64,000 nt of DNA, from contig DLHX01000005.1 in assembly GCA_002483465.1 (NCBI GenBank), positions 1 to 64,000 of the forward strand, written 5' to 3'. Every line of letters begins with the position of its first letter. Within the stretch, counting starts at the first letter, position 1. This DNA is from Micavibrio sp. UBA7657. GTDB lineage: Bacteria; Pseudomonadota; Alphaproteobacteria; Micavibrionales; Micavibrionaceae. Both the position numbers and the translations under genes were made by a program. The notes beneath the pieces are model-generated. The model searched no databases, was not told the origin of the DNA, and saw only the letters and a program-made list of their open reading frames with translations. Positions 9,023 through 17,094 of this stretch are shown here, one piece after another.

Positions 9023-10784
9023 TCAGTTTCCAGAGCGTTGCAATAAGAATGGTTTCGCCTGCGCAGAAAAATCCGAGCGCGAGCGCGATACCGGTGATGA
9101 AGCCGTAAGAGTGGAGGCCAATGCCGAGCAGGTTAACACCGAACCAGGCGAGTGCGACGATGACGTTCAAAAATGCGACCGCGGCGAGAAATGCCATGCG
9201 GTTCAGACGAGCCGCGATGCGGCCATGCTGTATCCAGATCAGCCACAGAACGATCAGAAGCGCGCCATTCTCTTTCGGGTCCCAGCCCCAGAAGCGGCCC
9301 CATGACTGATCGGCCCAGATGCCCCCTAAAATGGTGCCGATGCCGGTGAGCAGCAGGGCGGCGAGGGTGGTTTTATAAATGCTGTCATACAGTAGATGGA
9401 GTTGCCGTGCTGGCGCATTTTTCAGGCGCAGGATAAACCATGCATGCGCGAACATCGCCGCCAGAATGCAAACGGCATAGCCGGCGGTGATGCAGAGCAC
9501 ATGTGTGCCGAGCCAGAAGCTGGTGTTCAGAACTGCGACCAGCATTTCCATGCTCTCGCCCCGCTGCAGCAAAAACGGCGCGAGGAAAAGCAGGAAAGCG
9601 GCTGCGCCTTGCCCAGCGAAAAGAGCGACCAGGTTTTTGCGGCGGAGATAAAGCGCGAGTGCGGTGGCGGCGCAGATAAGGCTGACAAAGAGGAGCGATT
9701 CATAGAGCGTGCCGACCGGCGGGCGGCTTAAAATAATAATGCGCGATGCGAGGCCGGTCACATGCAGCGCAAGGCCGAAGCCGAGGCAGAGCAGCGGGAA
9801 CAGCATGCGGTTGCTTTTGCGGTAAAGCTCGGCGGCGAGAATGATGATGCCGAGCAGGTAAAAGCCCATCGCGAGCGGGAATGGCGCTGTAATGTTGTAG
9901 GCTTTCTCAAGGTATATTTTGAAGGGCGTTTTGCCGCGTACGGCGTTGGCGGCGGCGCGCCAGCCTTCGGCGTTTCCTGAACGATAGGCAATCGCCATGT
10001 CCTGCCAGTTTTTAAGGTCGCCGTTCTGCAGCAATGACTGCCATGGCGAAATCCATTGGCCGTTCTTATTGATGATTTTTAAGGTGCCGTTGTTAACCCC
10101 GGCGGTTCTTATTTCCTGCAACGCGAAGGCAAGGGACGCCAGTTTTTTTTCATCGTCGGTGTATTTGGCGGTGTCGGCACCTTTTTTCCTGACGAGTTTT
10201 GCGGCGTCGTTTTGAATTTTGCTCTCAGAGGCGCGGAAATCTACATAGGCATTTTCGGTCTTGCCTGTGCCGTAGGCGGGGGGCGCGTCAATGCCGAGCG
10301 GCAGGACGGCGGAAAAACTGCGCAGCAATTCACTGTAGATCGCGACATCGTCGTAAAGCCTGAGTGTTGTCTGCTGCTGGGCGGTCAGATTATCCGGGTT
10401 AGCGTCGCGTAGTCCTTGCGTTTCCGCCGCATGCGCCGCGAGGCCGGGTGCGAGTTCGGAAAAAGAAAACAGTGTCTTTTTTAGCTTCAGGTCGAAATGT
10501 TCGCGTACGGCGGGGTTGGTGATTTCGAAAACCGGCGTTTCGGCGGCGCTCACGGGATCGAACAAAACTTCGGCCAGCCATTCCGCCGCGCCGTGGCCGC
10601 GAACGGCATCGCGTCCGGAGAATTCACGCAGCATGATGCGCGCGAAACTGTCGAGCGGTTTAACGCGGCCTTCATGCAGCACGGGCAGCAGGCCGAACGA
10701 GGTGTAATTCAGTTCGGGTTCAGCCGCCGCCGCGATTTTCGTGCAGCATAAAATCAGAAACAATACGGCCAGGATTTTCTTCAT
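8991..10784 (-). CDS. ccsA: Cytochrome c biogenesis protein CcsA/ResC (System II)
   Basis: This is the haem-handling subunit of the System II cytochrome c synthetase. From the ATG at 10784 the protein has 597 residues. It starts with a signal-like helix (MKKILAVLFLILCCTKIAAA), then a periplasmic region of about 300 residues beginning LNYTSFGLLPVLHEGRVKPLDSFAR, then a C-terminal multi-helix CcsA domain. The tryptophan-rich WWD signature is WGRFWGWDPKENGALL. Flanking His residues in GTHVLCITAGYAVCI and IGLHSYGF are candidate haem ligands. The ATG overlaps the resB stop codon by 4 bp (ATGA), indicating translational coupling and fixing the start; the open frame further upstream lies inside resB. 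System II is unusual in Alphaproteobacteria, which mostly use Ccm System I. Confidence 0.93.
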   Translation of the reverse strand: MKKILAVLFLILCCTKIAAAAEPELNYTSFGLLPVLHEGRVKPLDSFARIMLREFSGRDAVRGHGAAEWLAEVLFDPVSAAETPVFEITNPAVREHFDLKLKKTLFSFSELAPGLAAHAAETQGLRDANPDNLTAQQQTTLRLYDDVAIYSELLRSFSAVLPLGIDAPPAYGTGKTENAYVDFRASESKIQNDAAKLVRKKGADTAKYTDDEKKLASLAFALQEIRTAGVNNGTLKIINKNGQWISPWQSLLQNGDLKNWQDMAIAYRSGNAEGWRAAANAVRGKTPFKIYLEKAYNITAPFPLAMGFYLLGIIILAAELYRKSNRMLFPLLCLGFGLALHVTGLASRIIILSRPPVGTLYESLLFVSLICAATALALYLRRKNLVALFAGQGAAAFLLFLAPFLLQRGESMEMLVAVLNTSFWLGTHVLCITAGYAVCILAAMFAHAWFILRLKNAPARQLHLLYDSIYKTTLAALLLTGIGTILGGIWADQSWGRFWGWDPKENGALLIVLWLIWIQHGRIAARLNRMAFLAAVAFLNVIVALAWFGVNLLGIGLHSYGFITGIALALGFFCAGETILIATLWKLNAEKTRHALA

Positions 10785-11869
10785 GCGGTTCTTCCCCGCA
10801 TCACGAAGGCAAGGTGCAGTAAAAGCCCCGCCGTTATAATCAGCGTGCCGATATAGGGGAACAGCCGTCCCTTGTTCTCGACGACGCTTAAAATAGTCGC
10901 CTGCATTTTGTCGGTTTGTTCGAAGGAGGATTGATAGAAGGTGTAGCCCTTGTAGCGCAGCGGCTTGTTCATCTCGATGCGTGCCGGCCATTCGAGGCCG
11001 TTATCGACAATGACGATGTCGGAGCTGTAGCCGCGCGCCTTGTCGGTGCCGGGGTAGATTTCCTTTTCGAAATCGCTCAGGCGGATCGTGAAGGGCAGCA
11101 TGCTCTGGCGCTTGCCGAAGATGATCTTGTATTCCTTTTCGTTCGCATAAAGCGTAATGGGCTCAGGCATGCCCTCGAAGGCGATATAGGTGCCGTCCTG
11201 ATCCTTGAGGCCTGCAATGCTAAAGGTCAGGCCGGGGAGATCCGCTTCGGGCTCTTTGCTTGGCGGCGTCGATTCCAGCGCCATGAATTTTGCCATGCCG
11301 TGATAGTTGCCTTCGTTCGCGCGTTTGACGATTGCACAATTGCTGCAGATGTTCTGGACGATTAAATCGAAGGGCACGCCGGTGATGCGGAGCTTCAGTT
11401 CGTTGAACGGCTTCGATAATTTCAGGACATCGTTTTCGAAAATATACAGCGTACGCTGGTGATAATCGTAGAGATAACGGCTCTCAGTATCTTCGGGGAT
11501 AACCATGAAGCTTTCCTTCGCGCCTGTGGCCGTCAGCAGCCCGCCGAAGAGCAGGATCAGAACGCCGAAATGGCTGAGGTTGATTCCGGCGCGGCGGCGC
11601 GACCATTCGCTGAAGGCCAAAAATTTGACGAGAAGGCTGAGCGCAATCAGGCCGATCAAGGTATAACCGCCGGGCAAAGGCACCGGTCCGGTCCAGAAAA
11701 TGAACGATGAGAAAAATTTCTTTTGCGCAGCATAAAGCCCCATCGGCCCTTGCGCCAACGTACCCGCGACGAGGAGCAGCATCAGGGGTGGCAGCAGGTA
11801 AAATGGCGCGTCGGCACGGGCGACGGCGAGGGCCAGTTTTCTGCAGTTCTGAAGCGTTTTTTGCAACAT
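10781..11869 (-). CDS. resB: Cytochrome c biogenesis protein ResB/Ccs1 (System II)
   Basis: This is the partner of CcsA in the membrane haem-ligation complex. I place the start at the ATG at 11869 (MLQKTLQNCRKLALAVARAD), giving 362 residues; the frame is open to 11959. There are membrane helices near residues 25-45, 70-90 and 100-120, then a periplasmic domain, then a final helix close to the C-terminus (YIGTLIITAGLLLHLAFV). The conserved ResB pattern LSHFGVLILLFGGLLTATGAKES is present, which includes the His thought to take part in haem transfer. It ends in an ATGA overlap with ccsA and is divergent from bdhA. A stretch with two Cys (NICSNCAIVK) lies in the periplasmic domain. Confidence 0.92.
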   Translation of the reverse strand: MLQKTLQNCRKLALAVARADAPFYLLPPLMLLLVAGTLAQGPMGLYAAQKKFFSSFIFWTGPVPLPGGYTLIGLIALSLLVKFLAFSEWSRRRAGINLSHFGVLILLFGGLLTATGAKESFMVIPEDTESRYLYDYHQRTLYIFENDVLKLSKPFNELKLRITGVPFDLIVQNICSNCAIVKRANEGNYHGMAKFMALESTPPSKEPEADLPGLTFSIAGLKDQDGTYIAFEGMPEPITLYANEKEYKIIFGKRQSMLPFTIRLSDFEKEIYPGTDKARGYSSDIVIVDNGLEWPARIEMNKPLRYKGYTFYQSSFEQTDKMQATILSVVENKGRLFPYIGTLIITAGLLLHLAFVMRGRTA

Positions 11870-11941
11870 GGGGAGCACTATAAGGTGTGCGGGGGTGACG
11901 GTGGAAGGCAAATCTGCTAGAAAAACGGGGAAAGGATTCCC

Positions 11942-12742
11942 ATGCAAACATCCCCCCAATTATCACTCAAAGGCAGGACCGCCCTGATCACCGGCTCGAC
12001 CAGCGGCATAGGTCTCGGCATGGCGAAAGGGCTGGCGGCGCAGGGCGCGAATATTGTCATCAACGGTCTTGGTGATGCAGGTGAAATAGAAAAGGCGCGG
12101 AAGGACGTTGAGGGGCTGGGCGTGCGCTGCGTTTATGACGGCGCTGACATGACCAAGCCTGCGCAGATTACCGCGATGGTGGAAAAGGCGATCAAGGATT
12201 TCGGAAAAATAGATATTCTGGTCAACAATGCCGGGTTCCAGCATGTTGCGCCGATCGAGGAATTCCCGCCGGAAAAATGGGATGCGATGATCGCGATTAT
12301 CCTGTCTTCCGCCTTTCACACGACGCGGGCCGCGGTTCCGACGATGAAGAAAAACAAATGGGGCCGGATTATCAACCTTGCTTCTGCGCATGCGCTGGTG
12401 GCTTCGCCGTTCAAGGCGGCTTATGTCTCGGCGAAGCATGGGTTGCTCGGGTTCACGAAGACGATGGGCGTGGAGCTGGCGCAGAGCGGTATTACCTGCA
12501 ATGCAATATGCCCGGGTTACGTGCATACGAAACTAGTCGACAACCAGATTGCGGCTACTGCCAAGGCACGCGGAATGTCCGAAGAGGATGTCGTGAATAA
12601 TGTCCTGCTGGCGGCGCAATGGACCAAGAAATTCGTGACAGTCGAGCAGATCGCGGCGCTCGCGGTTTTTTTATGCAGCGATGCGGCGGAGAACATTACG
12701 GGCGCGGCCCTGCCCATTGATGGCGGCTGGACCGCTGCCTAA
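11942..12742 (+). CDS. bdhA: 3-hydroxybutyrate dehydrogenase (SDR family)
   Basis: This NAD-dependent enzyme interconverts 3-hydroxybutyrate and acetoacetate. The 266-residue protein has the SDR cofactor motif TGSTSGIG at 17-24, NNAG at 95-98 and the catalytic residues Ser148, Tyr161 and Lys165 (YVSAK). The segments NGLGDAGEIE, DMTKPAQI and ITCNAICPGYVHTKLV are characteristic of 3-hydroxybutyrate dehydrogenases rather than generic SDRs. It is a single gene divergent from resB. No polyhydroxybutyrate synthase or depolymerase is nearby, so a role in polymer turnover cannot be argued from context. It is followed by a 199-bp AT-rich gap before glgP. Confidence 0.92.
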   Translation: MQTSPQLSLKGRTALITGSTSGIGLGMAKGLAAQGANIVINGLGDAGEIEKARKDVEGLGVRCVYDGADMTKPAQITAMVEKAIKDFGKIDILVNNAGFQHVAPIEEFPPEKWDAMIAIILSSAFHTTRAAVPTMKKNKWGRIINLASAHALVASPFKAAYVSAKHGLLGFTKTMGVELAQSGITCNAICPGYVHTKLVDNQIAATAKARGMSEEDVVNNVLLAAQWTKKFVTVEQIAALAVFLCSDAAENITGAALPIDGGWTAA

Positions 12743-12881
12743 AATTCTGAAAACTGTTTCTCACAAATAAATGTGTCGCGGTGCGGCATATCATGAAACA
12801 CTGATAAAACAGAAGCTTGATCTGCCTTGTGAAATAAAATTACGGTGCAAAGTATTGTTATGAATAAAAATTTCATTGACT

Positions 12882-12929
12882 CTGTTATTTCAGGCATTAA
12901 TCATAATCGCATAAGCAAAAAAATAACAG
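12882..12929 (+). promoter_or_regulatory. Inverted repeat in the glgP leader
   Basis: In the AT-rich bdhA-glgP gap, CTGTTATTT (12882-12890) is exactly complementary to AAATAACAG (12921-12929), a 9-bp stem around a 30-nt loop. It ends 12 bp before the glgP ATG, so in RNA the hairpin would abut the ribosome-binding region, where no strong Shine-Dalgarno sequence is visible. It could be a translational or operator element. The rest of 12743-12941 holds no gene I can support. Confidence 0.4.
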
Positions 12930-12941
12930 GGTTGGGTACCA

Positions 12942-15425
12942 ATGAATACATTACGCGCTGCGTATGCTGGGGCTTCAGGCCCTGTCGTTTCTGCACACCC
13001 CCGTCATGTCGAGAAGCAAGAATATTATGAGGCGGAGATCCGCAACGCCCTGCATGGCATGGGCAAGACCGCGGATACGGCAAATACGGACGATATGTAC
13101 GCTGCTGTCGCGCAGGTTATTCGTAATGAGCTCCTCCCGGTATGGGAAGCGACCAAAGAAGCCCACCGCTCGCCCGACGTTAAGCAGGCCTATTACGTTT
13201 CGATTGAATGGCTGCTTGGTCCTAATATTTCGACGGCGCTGCATGCGGTAGGCGCGGAAAAACAGATCCGCGCGGCTGTCGAAAAAATGGGCCACAATCC
13301 CGATAAAGTTCTGAATTACGAAATGGACCCGGCCCTCGGTAATGGCGGCCTGGGCAGACTCGCCGCCTGCTTTATCGATAGCGGCGCCAATCTGCACCTG
13401 CCGCTGCAGGGCTTTGGCCTCTGGTACTATAAAGGATTTTTCCGGCAGGAGTTGAAAGACGGCCACCAGGTCGAGCTGCCGGATCATTGGGAACAGACCG
13501 GCAAGCCGTGGTCCTTCCGCCGTGACGACATTGCTTACCCTGTGTCCTTGTTCCGCGATCATCCCGAGACATTGAAAGTTGTCGCTATCGACATGATGGT
13601 GCCGAGCTTTGACAAGAAAACGGTTAACACGCTGCGCCTCTGGAAGCTCGATGTGCCGGAGAATTTCAACAGCCCCAATGAAGAAGTGAATGAACTGGTG
13701 CGCAGGACTAACGCCGAACTCTATCCAGCAGACAAGGATGAGACAGGCAAAAATTTGCGTATCGTGCAGGAATATATTTTAACCAGCGCGTCACTGCAGA
13801 ATATCCTGGATCGCCACCTGGAAAAACATCCCACACTCGACAATCTGGCCGCGAGCAGCTCAATCCAGATCAACGACACGCATCCGGCGTTGGTGGTGCC
13901 CGAGCTTATCCGCCTCCTGACCGACGTTCACGGGATGGAATGGGAAAAGGCCAAGCAGATTACGCGCGAAGTTGCGAATTACACCAATCACACGTTGATG
14001 GGCGAAGCGCTTGAGAAATGGCATGTCAAAAAAATGGATTATGTTCTGCCGCGTATGCGCCAGATCATTGACAGGTTGCAAGACGATCTCATGGCGGAGG
14101 CTAATGTAAAGCTTGCACATCTGCCGGAAGAGGAGCGCAACGCGGCCAAGAACCGTATTTCAATCGTCGATTCAATCAACGAAGACCACGTTTATATACG
14201 CATGGGGCACCTGGCGGCTTATAATACACAGCGGGTAAACGGTGTTTCCGCAATGCATACGGAATTGGTGTTTGAGGAGCTTTTCCCAGACCTGATCGCC
14301 ATGCGCGGCGAAGATATCAAGGTCAATCACACTAATGGCATCAGCCCGCGGCGCTGGCTTTTTAAGGCGAACCCCAAATTGGCCGAGCTTGTGACCGAGG
14401 CGCTGGGTACTGATAAATGGATTACGAAGCTCGAATTGCTGGAGGGTTTACGCAGTAACCTGGATAATCCCGACTTCATGGATGAGTTGAGAAAAATCAA
14501 ACACAGTAATAAACAACGAATGGCGCAAATGGTGAAATCCGAAACCGGCGTCGATATCGACCCCCGCGCCATGTTTGATGTTCAGATCAAAAGAATCCAT
14601 CCTTACAAGCGCCAGCTCATGAATCTCATTCATGTTGTCGCGTTGTATCGGGCTATTCTTAAAGATCCCGATGCTGATCGCCCTGCTGTCGTCAAGATCA
14701 TGGCAGGCAAGGCGGCAAAAGGTTTTGATGAAGCGAAAGACATCATCAAGCTGACCAACGACATTGCCGGCATCATCAACAACGACCCGCGCACGAAGGG
14801 CAAGATCAAGCTGGTGTTTGTCGAAAACTATAATGTGTCAAAAGCGGAAGTGCTTATCCCGGGCGCGGACCTGTCCGAGCAGATATCAACGGCGGGAACG
14901 GAAGCCTCCGGAACCAGCAACATGAAATTTGCGCTGAACGGCGCATTGACTATCGGCACGCGCGACGGCGCGAATGTCGAAATCGGCGAGCAGACAGGTG
15001 AGAACAATATTTTCTTCTTCGGCATGAACAAGGACGAAGTGAAGTCCCTGAAAAAAGAGGGCTATCGCTCTGTCAATCATATCAGTCCGCGTCTGCATGA
15101 GGCGCTGATGTTCATTGCGGAGCAGGGTGAAGTTGGCCGCCGCGTCGCGGATTATGTATGGACCAACGACCATTTCATGGCCGCCGCTGATTTCGAAGAC
15201 TATTGCGATGCACATCAGAAAGCGCAGGGGCTTTATCACCGCGATCCGAAAATATGGCTGAAGAAATCCCTGATCAATATCATTGCAGGCAGCAAGTTTT
15301 CATCGGATCGCACGATCGCAGGCTACCAGAGGGAAAACTGGGGTATTAAAGAAGTCGTGCCCGGTCGTGAACCTTCAAGGTCTGCGGACCATGTGTATTT
15401 GCCTCATCTGACGGCGGAAGCCTGA
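12942..15425 (+). CDS. glgP: Glycogen/starch/alpha-glucan phosphorylase
   Basis: This family GT35 enzyme releases glucose 1-phosphate from alpha-1,4-glucans using pyridoxal phosphate. It has 827 residues, the normal size. Visible family blocks are YYVSIEWLLGPN near residue 85, DPALGNGGLGRLAACF, GFGLWYYKGFFRQ, QINDTHPAL and VNHTNGISPRRWL. The PLP-lysine block is EASGTSNMKFALNG, with Lys662, followed by LTIGTRDGANVEI. The start at 12942 is the first ATG consistent with the family. No glgA, glgB, glgC or glgX is adjacent, so it is a stand-alone degradative gene here. It converges with the formyltransferase gene at 3 bp. Its leader holds an inverted repeat (12882-12929). Confidence 0.97.
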   Translation: MNTLRAAYAGASGPVVSAHPRHVEKQEYYEAEIRNALHGMGKTADTANTDDMYAAVAQVIRNELLPVWEATKEAHRSPDVKQAYYVSIEWLLGPNISTALHAVGAEKQIRAAVEKMGHNPDKVLNYEMDPALGNGGLGRLAACFIDSGANLHLPLQGFGLWYYKGFFRQELKDGHQVELPDHWEQTGKPWSFRRDDIAYPVSLFRDHPETLKVVAIDMMVPSFDKKTVNTLRLWKLDVPENFNSPNEEVNELVRRTNAELYPADKDETGKNLRIVQEYILTSASLQNILDRHLEKHPTLDNLAASSSIQINDTHPALVVPELIRLLTDVHGMEWEKAKQITREVANYTNHTLMGEALEKWHVKKMDYVLPRMRQIIDRLQDDLMAEANVKLAHLPEEERNAAKNRISIVDSINEDHVYIRMGHLAAYNTQRVNGVSAMHTELVFEELFPDLIAMRGEDIKVNHTNGISPRRWLFKANPKLAELVTEALGTDKWITKLELLEGLRSNLDNPDFMDELRKIKHSNKQRMAQMVKSETGVDIDPRAMFDVQIKRIHPYKRQLMNLIHVVALYRAILKDPDADRPAVVKIMAGKAAKGFDEAKDIIKLTNDIAGIINNDPRTKGKIKLVFVENYNVSKAEVLIPGADLSEQISTAGTEASGTSNMKFALNGALTIGTRDGANVEIGEQTGENNIFFFGMNKDEVKSLKKEGYRSVNHISPRLHEALMFIAEQGEVGRRVADYVWTNDHFMAAADFEDYCDAHQKAQGLYHRDPKIWLKKSLINIIAGSKFSSDRTIAGYQRENWGIKEVVPGREPSRSADHVYLPHLTAEA

Positions 15426-15428
15426 TGA

Positions 15429-16271
15429 TTAGCCGGTAATTTCTTCCGATTTTTTGATGATGAAGAAACCGCCATCGGCGGCTATGGACGTTTCACCGCT
15501 GTTCTGTGCGACGATTTTTCCGGGCGGAAGGGTGTGTTTTTCTTTTTTAATCTCGTGCTTATAGACCGCCCGTATATGTCCCTCGATTGACGCAAGACTT
15601 CCGTAATGGCCGAAGGCGCGGGCGATTTTATCGAGGCGCTCGAGCGGGAGATTCCAGTTCAGCACGCGCATCTGGTCGCTGGGCGGCGGGAAATTCAGTG
15701 CTTCGCTTTCATCCTGTTTTTTTGCTTCGTTCCAATATTTCGGAAGATCTTTCATGATTTCTGACAGCAGTTCCGGCGCGCGCGCGGCCATACGGGCTGA
15801 GAGGCTTTCAACCGTTTCATTATCCGCGAGAGGCAATTTTTCCTGCGCGATGATGTCGCCGGCGTCCATTTCATCGGCGAGTTTGTGAATTGTGAAGCCG
15901 GAGGCTTCCGGGTAATCAAGGAGAATGAAGGGGATTGGCATCAGCCCGCGGCCTTTCGGCAGGTAAGCGGGATGAATGTTGAGGCCGTAAGCGGGCGAGA
16001 CATCCGGAATTTTGTAGAGATATCCAGCGGAGATAAAAACTTCCGCGCCCTTGTCGGTCATCGCATTGATTTCGGTGCGGTGCGGTTTTTCCAAAAGCAC
16101 AGGCAGGTTGAATTCTTTACCGAACGAGGCCGTGTCGCGGTTGAAATTGAAAATATTGTCGCACGGAAAAGTGAACAGGCCGACCGGCTCATGCCCGTCC
16201 TGTACCAGACGGTGCACGATACCCAGCATGAAATCATATCCGCAATAAACAAACTTCATAGCCAATATCAT
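15429..16271 (-). CDS. Formyltransferase-fold protein, methionyl-tRNA formyltransferase-like
   Basis: This 280-residue protein belongs to the 10-formyl-tetrahydrofolate-dependent formyltransferase fold. The catalytic triad is recognisable: Asn98 and His100 in GLNIHPAYLPKGRG and Asp136 in DEMDAGDII. The C-terminal 90 residues resemble the OB-like C domain of tRNA formyltransferases only loosely (NWNLPLERLDKIARAFGHY). It is shorter than the usual Fmt (about 310-320 residues), there is no def gene beside it and the N-terminus departs from the Fmt consensus. A sugar or amino-sugar formyltransferase is therefore a serious alternative. Start codons at 16271 and 16259 (MKFVYCGYDF) are both possible; a perfect inverted repeat covers them. 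Confidence 0.75.
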   Translation of the reverse strand: MILAMKFVYCGYDFMLGIVHRLVQDGHEPVGLFTFPCDNIFNFNRDTASFGKEFNLPVLLEKPHRTEINAMTDKGAEVFISAGYLYKIPDVSPAYGLNIHPAYLPKGRGLMPIPFILLDYPEASGFTIHKLADEMDAGDIIAQEKLPLADNETVESLSARMAARAPELLSEIMKDLPKYWNEAKKQDESEALNFPPPSDQMRVLNWNLPLERLDKIARAFGHYGSLASIEGHIRAVYKHEIKKEKHTLPPGKIVAQNSGETSIAADGGFFIIKKSEEITG

Positions 16272-16278
16272 TGGCTAT
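16258..16278. promoter_or_regulatory. Perfect inverted repeat over the formyltransferase start codons
   Basis: ATAGCCAAT (16258-16266) and ATTGGCTAT (16270-16278) form a perfect 9-bp stem with a 3-nt loop. On the minus strand it covers the first in-frame ATG (16271) and reaches the second ATG (16259). In mRNA it would sequester initiation; in DNA it could be an operator. No regulator gene is adjacent. Confidence 0.4.
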
Positions 16279-16306
16279 TTGGATGGGCGCGGCAAGCTTT
16301 AAGGAT

Positions 16307-16531
16307 TTAAACTTTTTCGTCGAAGGTGCGGAGCAGGTCTTTTTCCATGTCTTCCGCAACCCTGATGGTCATCAGGTTGGCTTTGTAGGACGTTTCGGCG
16401 ATTTTCATCTTTACGATTTCTTCGGCCAGGTCTGCGCCTTCCTGCGGGTTGGCGATTTTATTCGCGCTTTCGGCCACCTGTTTAGTGGCGAAACCAAGAC
16501 CCTGTAGCGCTATTCCAATGGCATTTATCAT
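16307..16531 (-). CDS. Miniature flagellar rod/hook-like protein
   Basis: This 74-residue protein reads like the two conserved termini of axial flagellar proteins (FlgB/FlgC/FlgG type) joined without the middle. The N-terminal half, ALQGLGFATKQVAESANKIA, matches the rod signature (A-x-x-G-L-x-A-x-x-x-x-x-x-x-x-A-x-N-I-A-N). The C-terminal half, LAEEIVKMKIAETSYKANL, matches the C-terminal helix with its conserved Y-x-A-N. Both are predicted amphipathic helices that pair in flagellar axial proteins. No other flagellar gene is nearby. It could be a degenerate remnant or a small adaptor; the function is unknown. It is 36 bp upstream of the formyltransferase start, on the same strand. Confidence 0.65.
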   Translation of the reverse strand: MINAIGIALQGLGFATKQVAESANKIANPQEGADLAEEIVKMKIAETSYKANLMTIRVAEDMEKDLLRTFDEKV

Positions 16532-16608
16532 CCTTTTATAATACCATGAAAATATTAACGGCGCATTGAGAAATGCCCTGTTTCCACTTCTAATAAGGCC
16601 TTGATATC

Positions 16609-17094
16609 ATGCGTTTTTTCACGCTTTTGACCCTATTATTTGTTGTTTTTGCGGCTTTTCCGGCTCCCGCCCATGCGGGTTTCTGGAAGGATTTAAAGTG
16701 CTGGTTCATCATCTGCACCGGCAGCGGCGACGAGGTTTTTACCCGGCCCGAACTTGAGGACGGTAAAACGCCGCACAATATCCAGTTCGCCGATGATCCG
16801 TGGACGCCGCAGGAATGGATCGATTCACGCGGCAGCGTTTCGGCGGTGGTCGACGGTTTTTACAAGGCGGGAATAGTAACCGACCAGTCGCGTCACTGGC
16901 GCACCGGTGTTCCCATCCTCGAAGTTGGGCAGGGATTCATGCGCCTATCGGGACAGGACAAGCGCCGCGTCGCGAAATTCATGGATTACATGTTTCAGAA
17001 CACCGAAGGCTACGGCGGCACATATCTGCTGCGCCATGCGGCCAGCGGCGATTCAATCGGCGTCTATAATGCCGAAGGTTTACAGCTCCAGTAA
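16609..17094 (+). CDS. Secreted protein, unknown function
   Basis: This 161-residue protein has a clear Sec signal peptide: a short basic start, a hydrophobic core and AHA before a probable cleavage after residue 23. The mature part starts GFWKDLKCWFIICTGSGDE, with two Cys, then an acidic stretch and a compact, mixed-charge remainder with no motif I recognise. It ends one base before the stop of the convergent EamA transporter gene. The start at 16609 is the first base of the signal peptide Met and is the only sensible choice. Codon use resembles its neighbours. Confidence 0.7.
   Translation: MRFFTLLTLLFVVFAAFPAPAHAGFWKDLKCWFIICTGSGDEVFTRPELEDGKTPHNIQFADDPWTPQEWIDSRGSVSAVVDGFYKAGIVTDQSRHWRTGVPILEVGQGFMRLSGQDKRRVAKFMDYMFQNTEGYGGTYLLRHAASGDSIGVYNAEGLQLQ

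Noticed and set aside
12845..13030. 61-codon ORF overlapping the glgP start
   Set aside because: It overlaps glgP in another frame, contains no domain and has no ribosome-binding site of its own.
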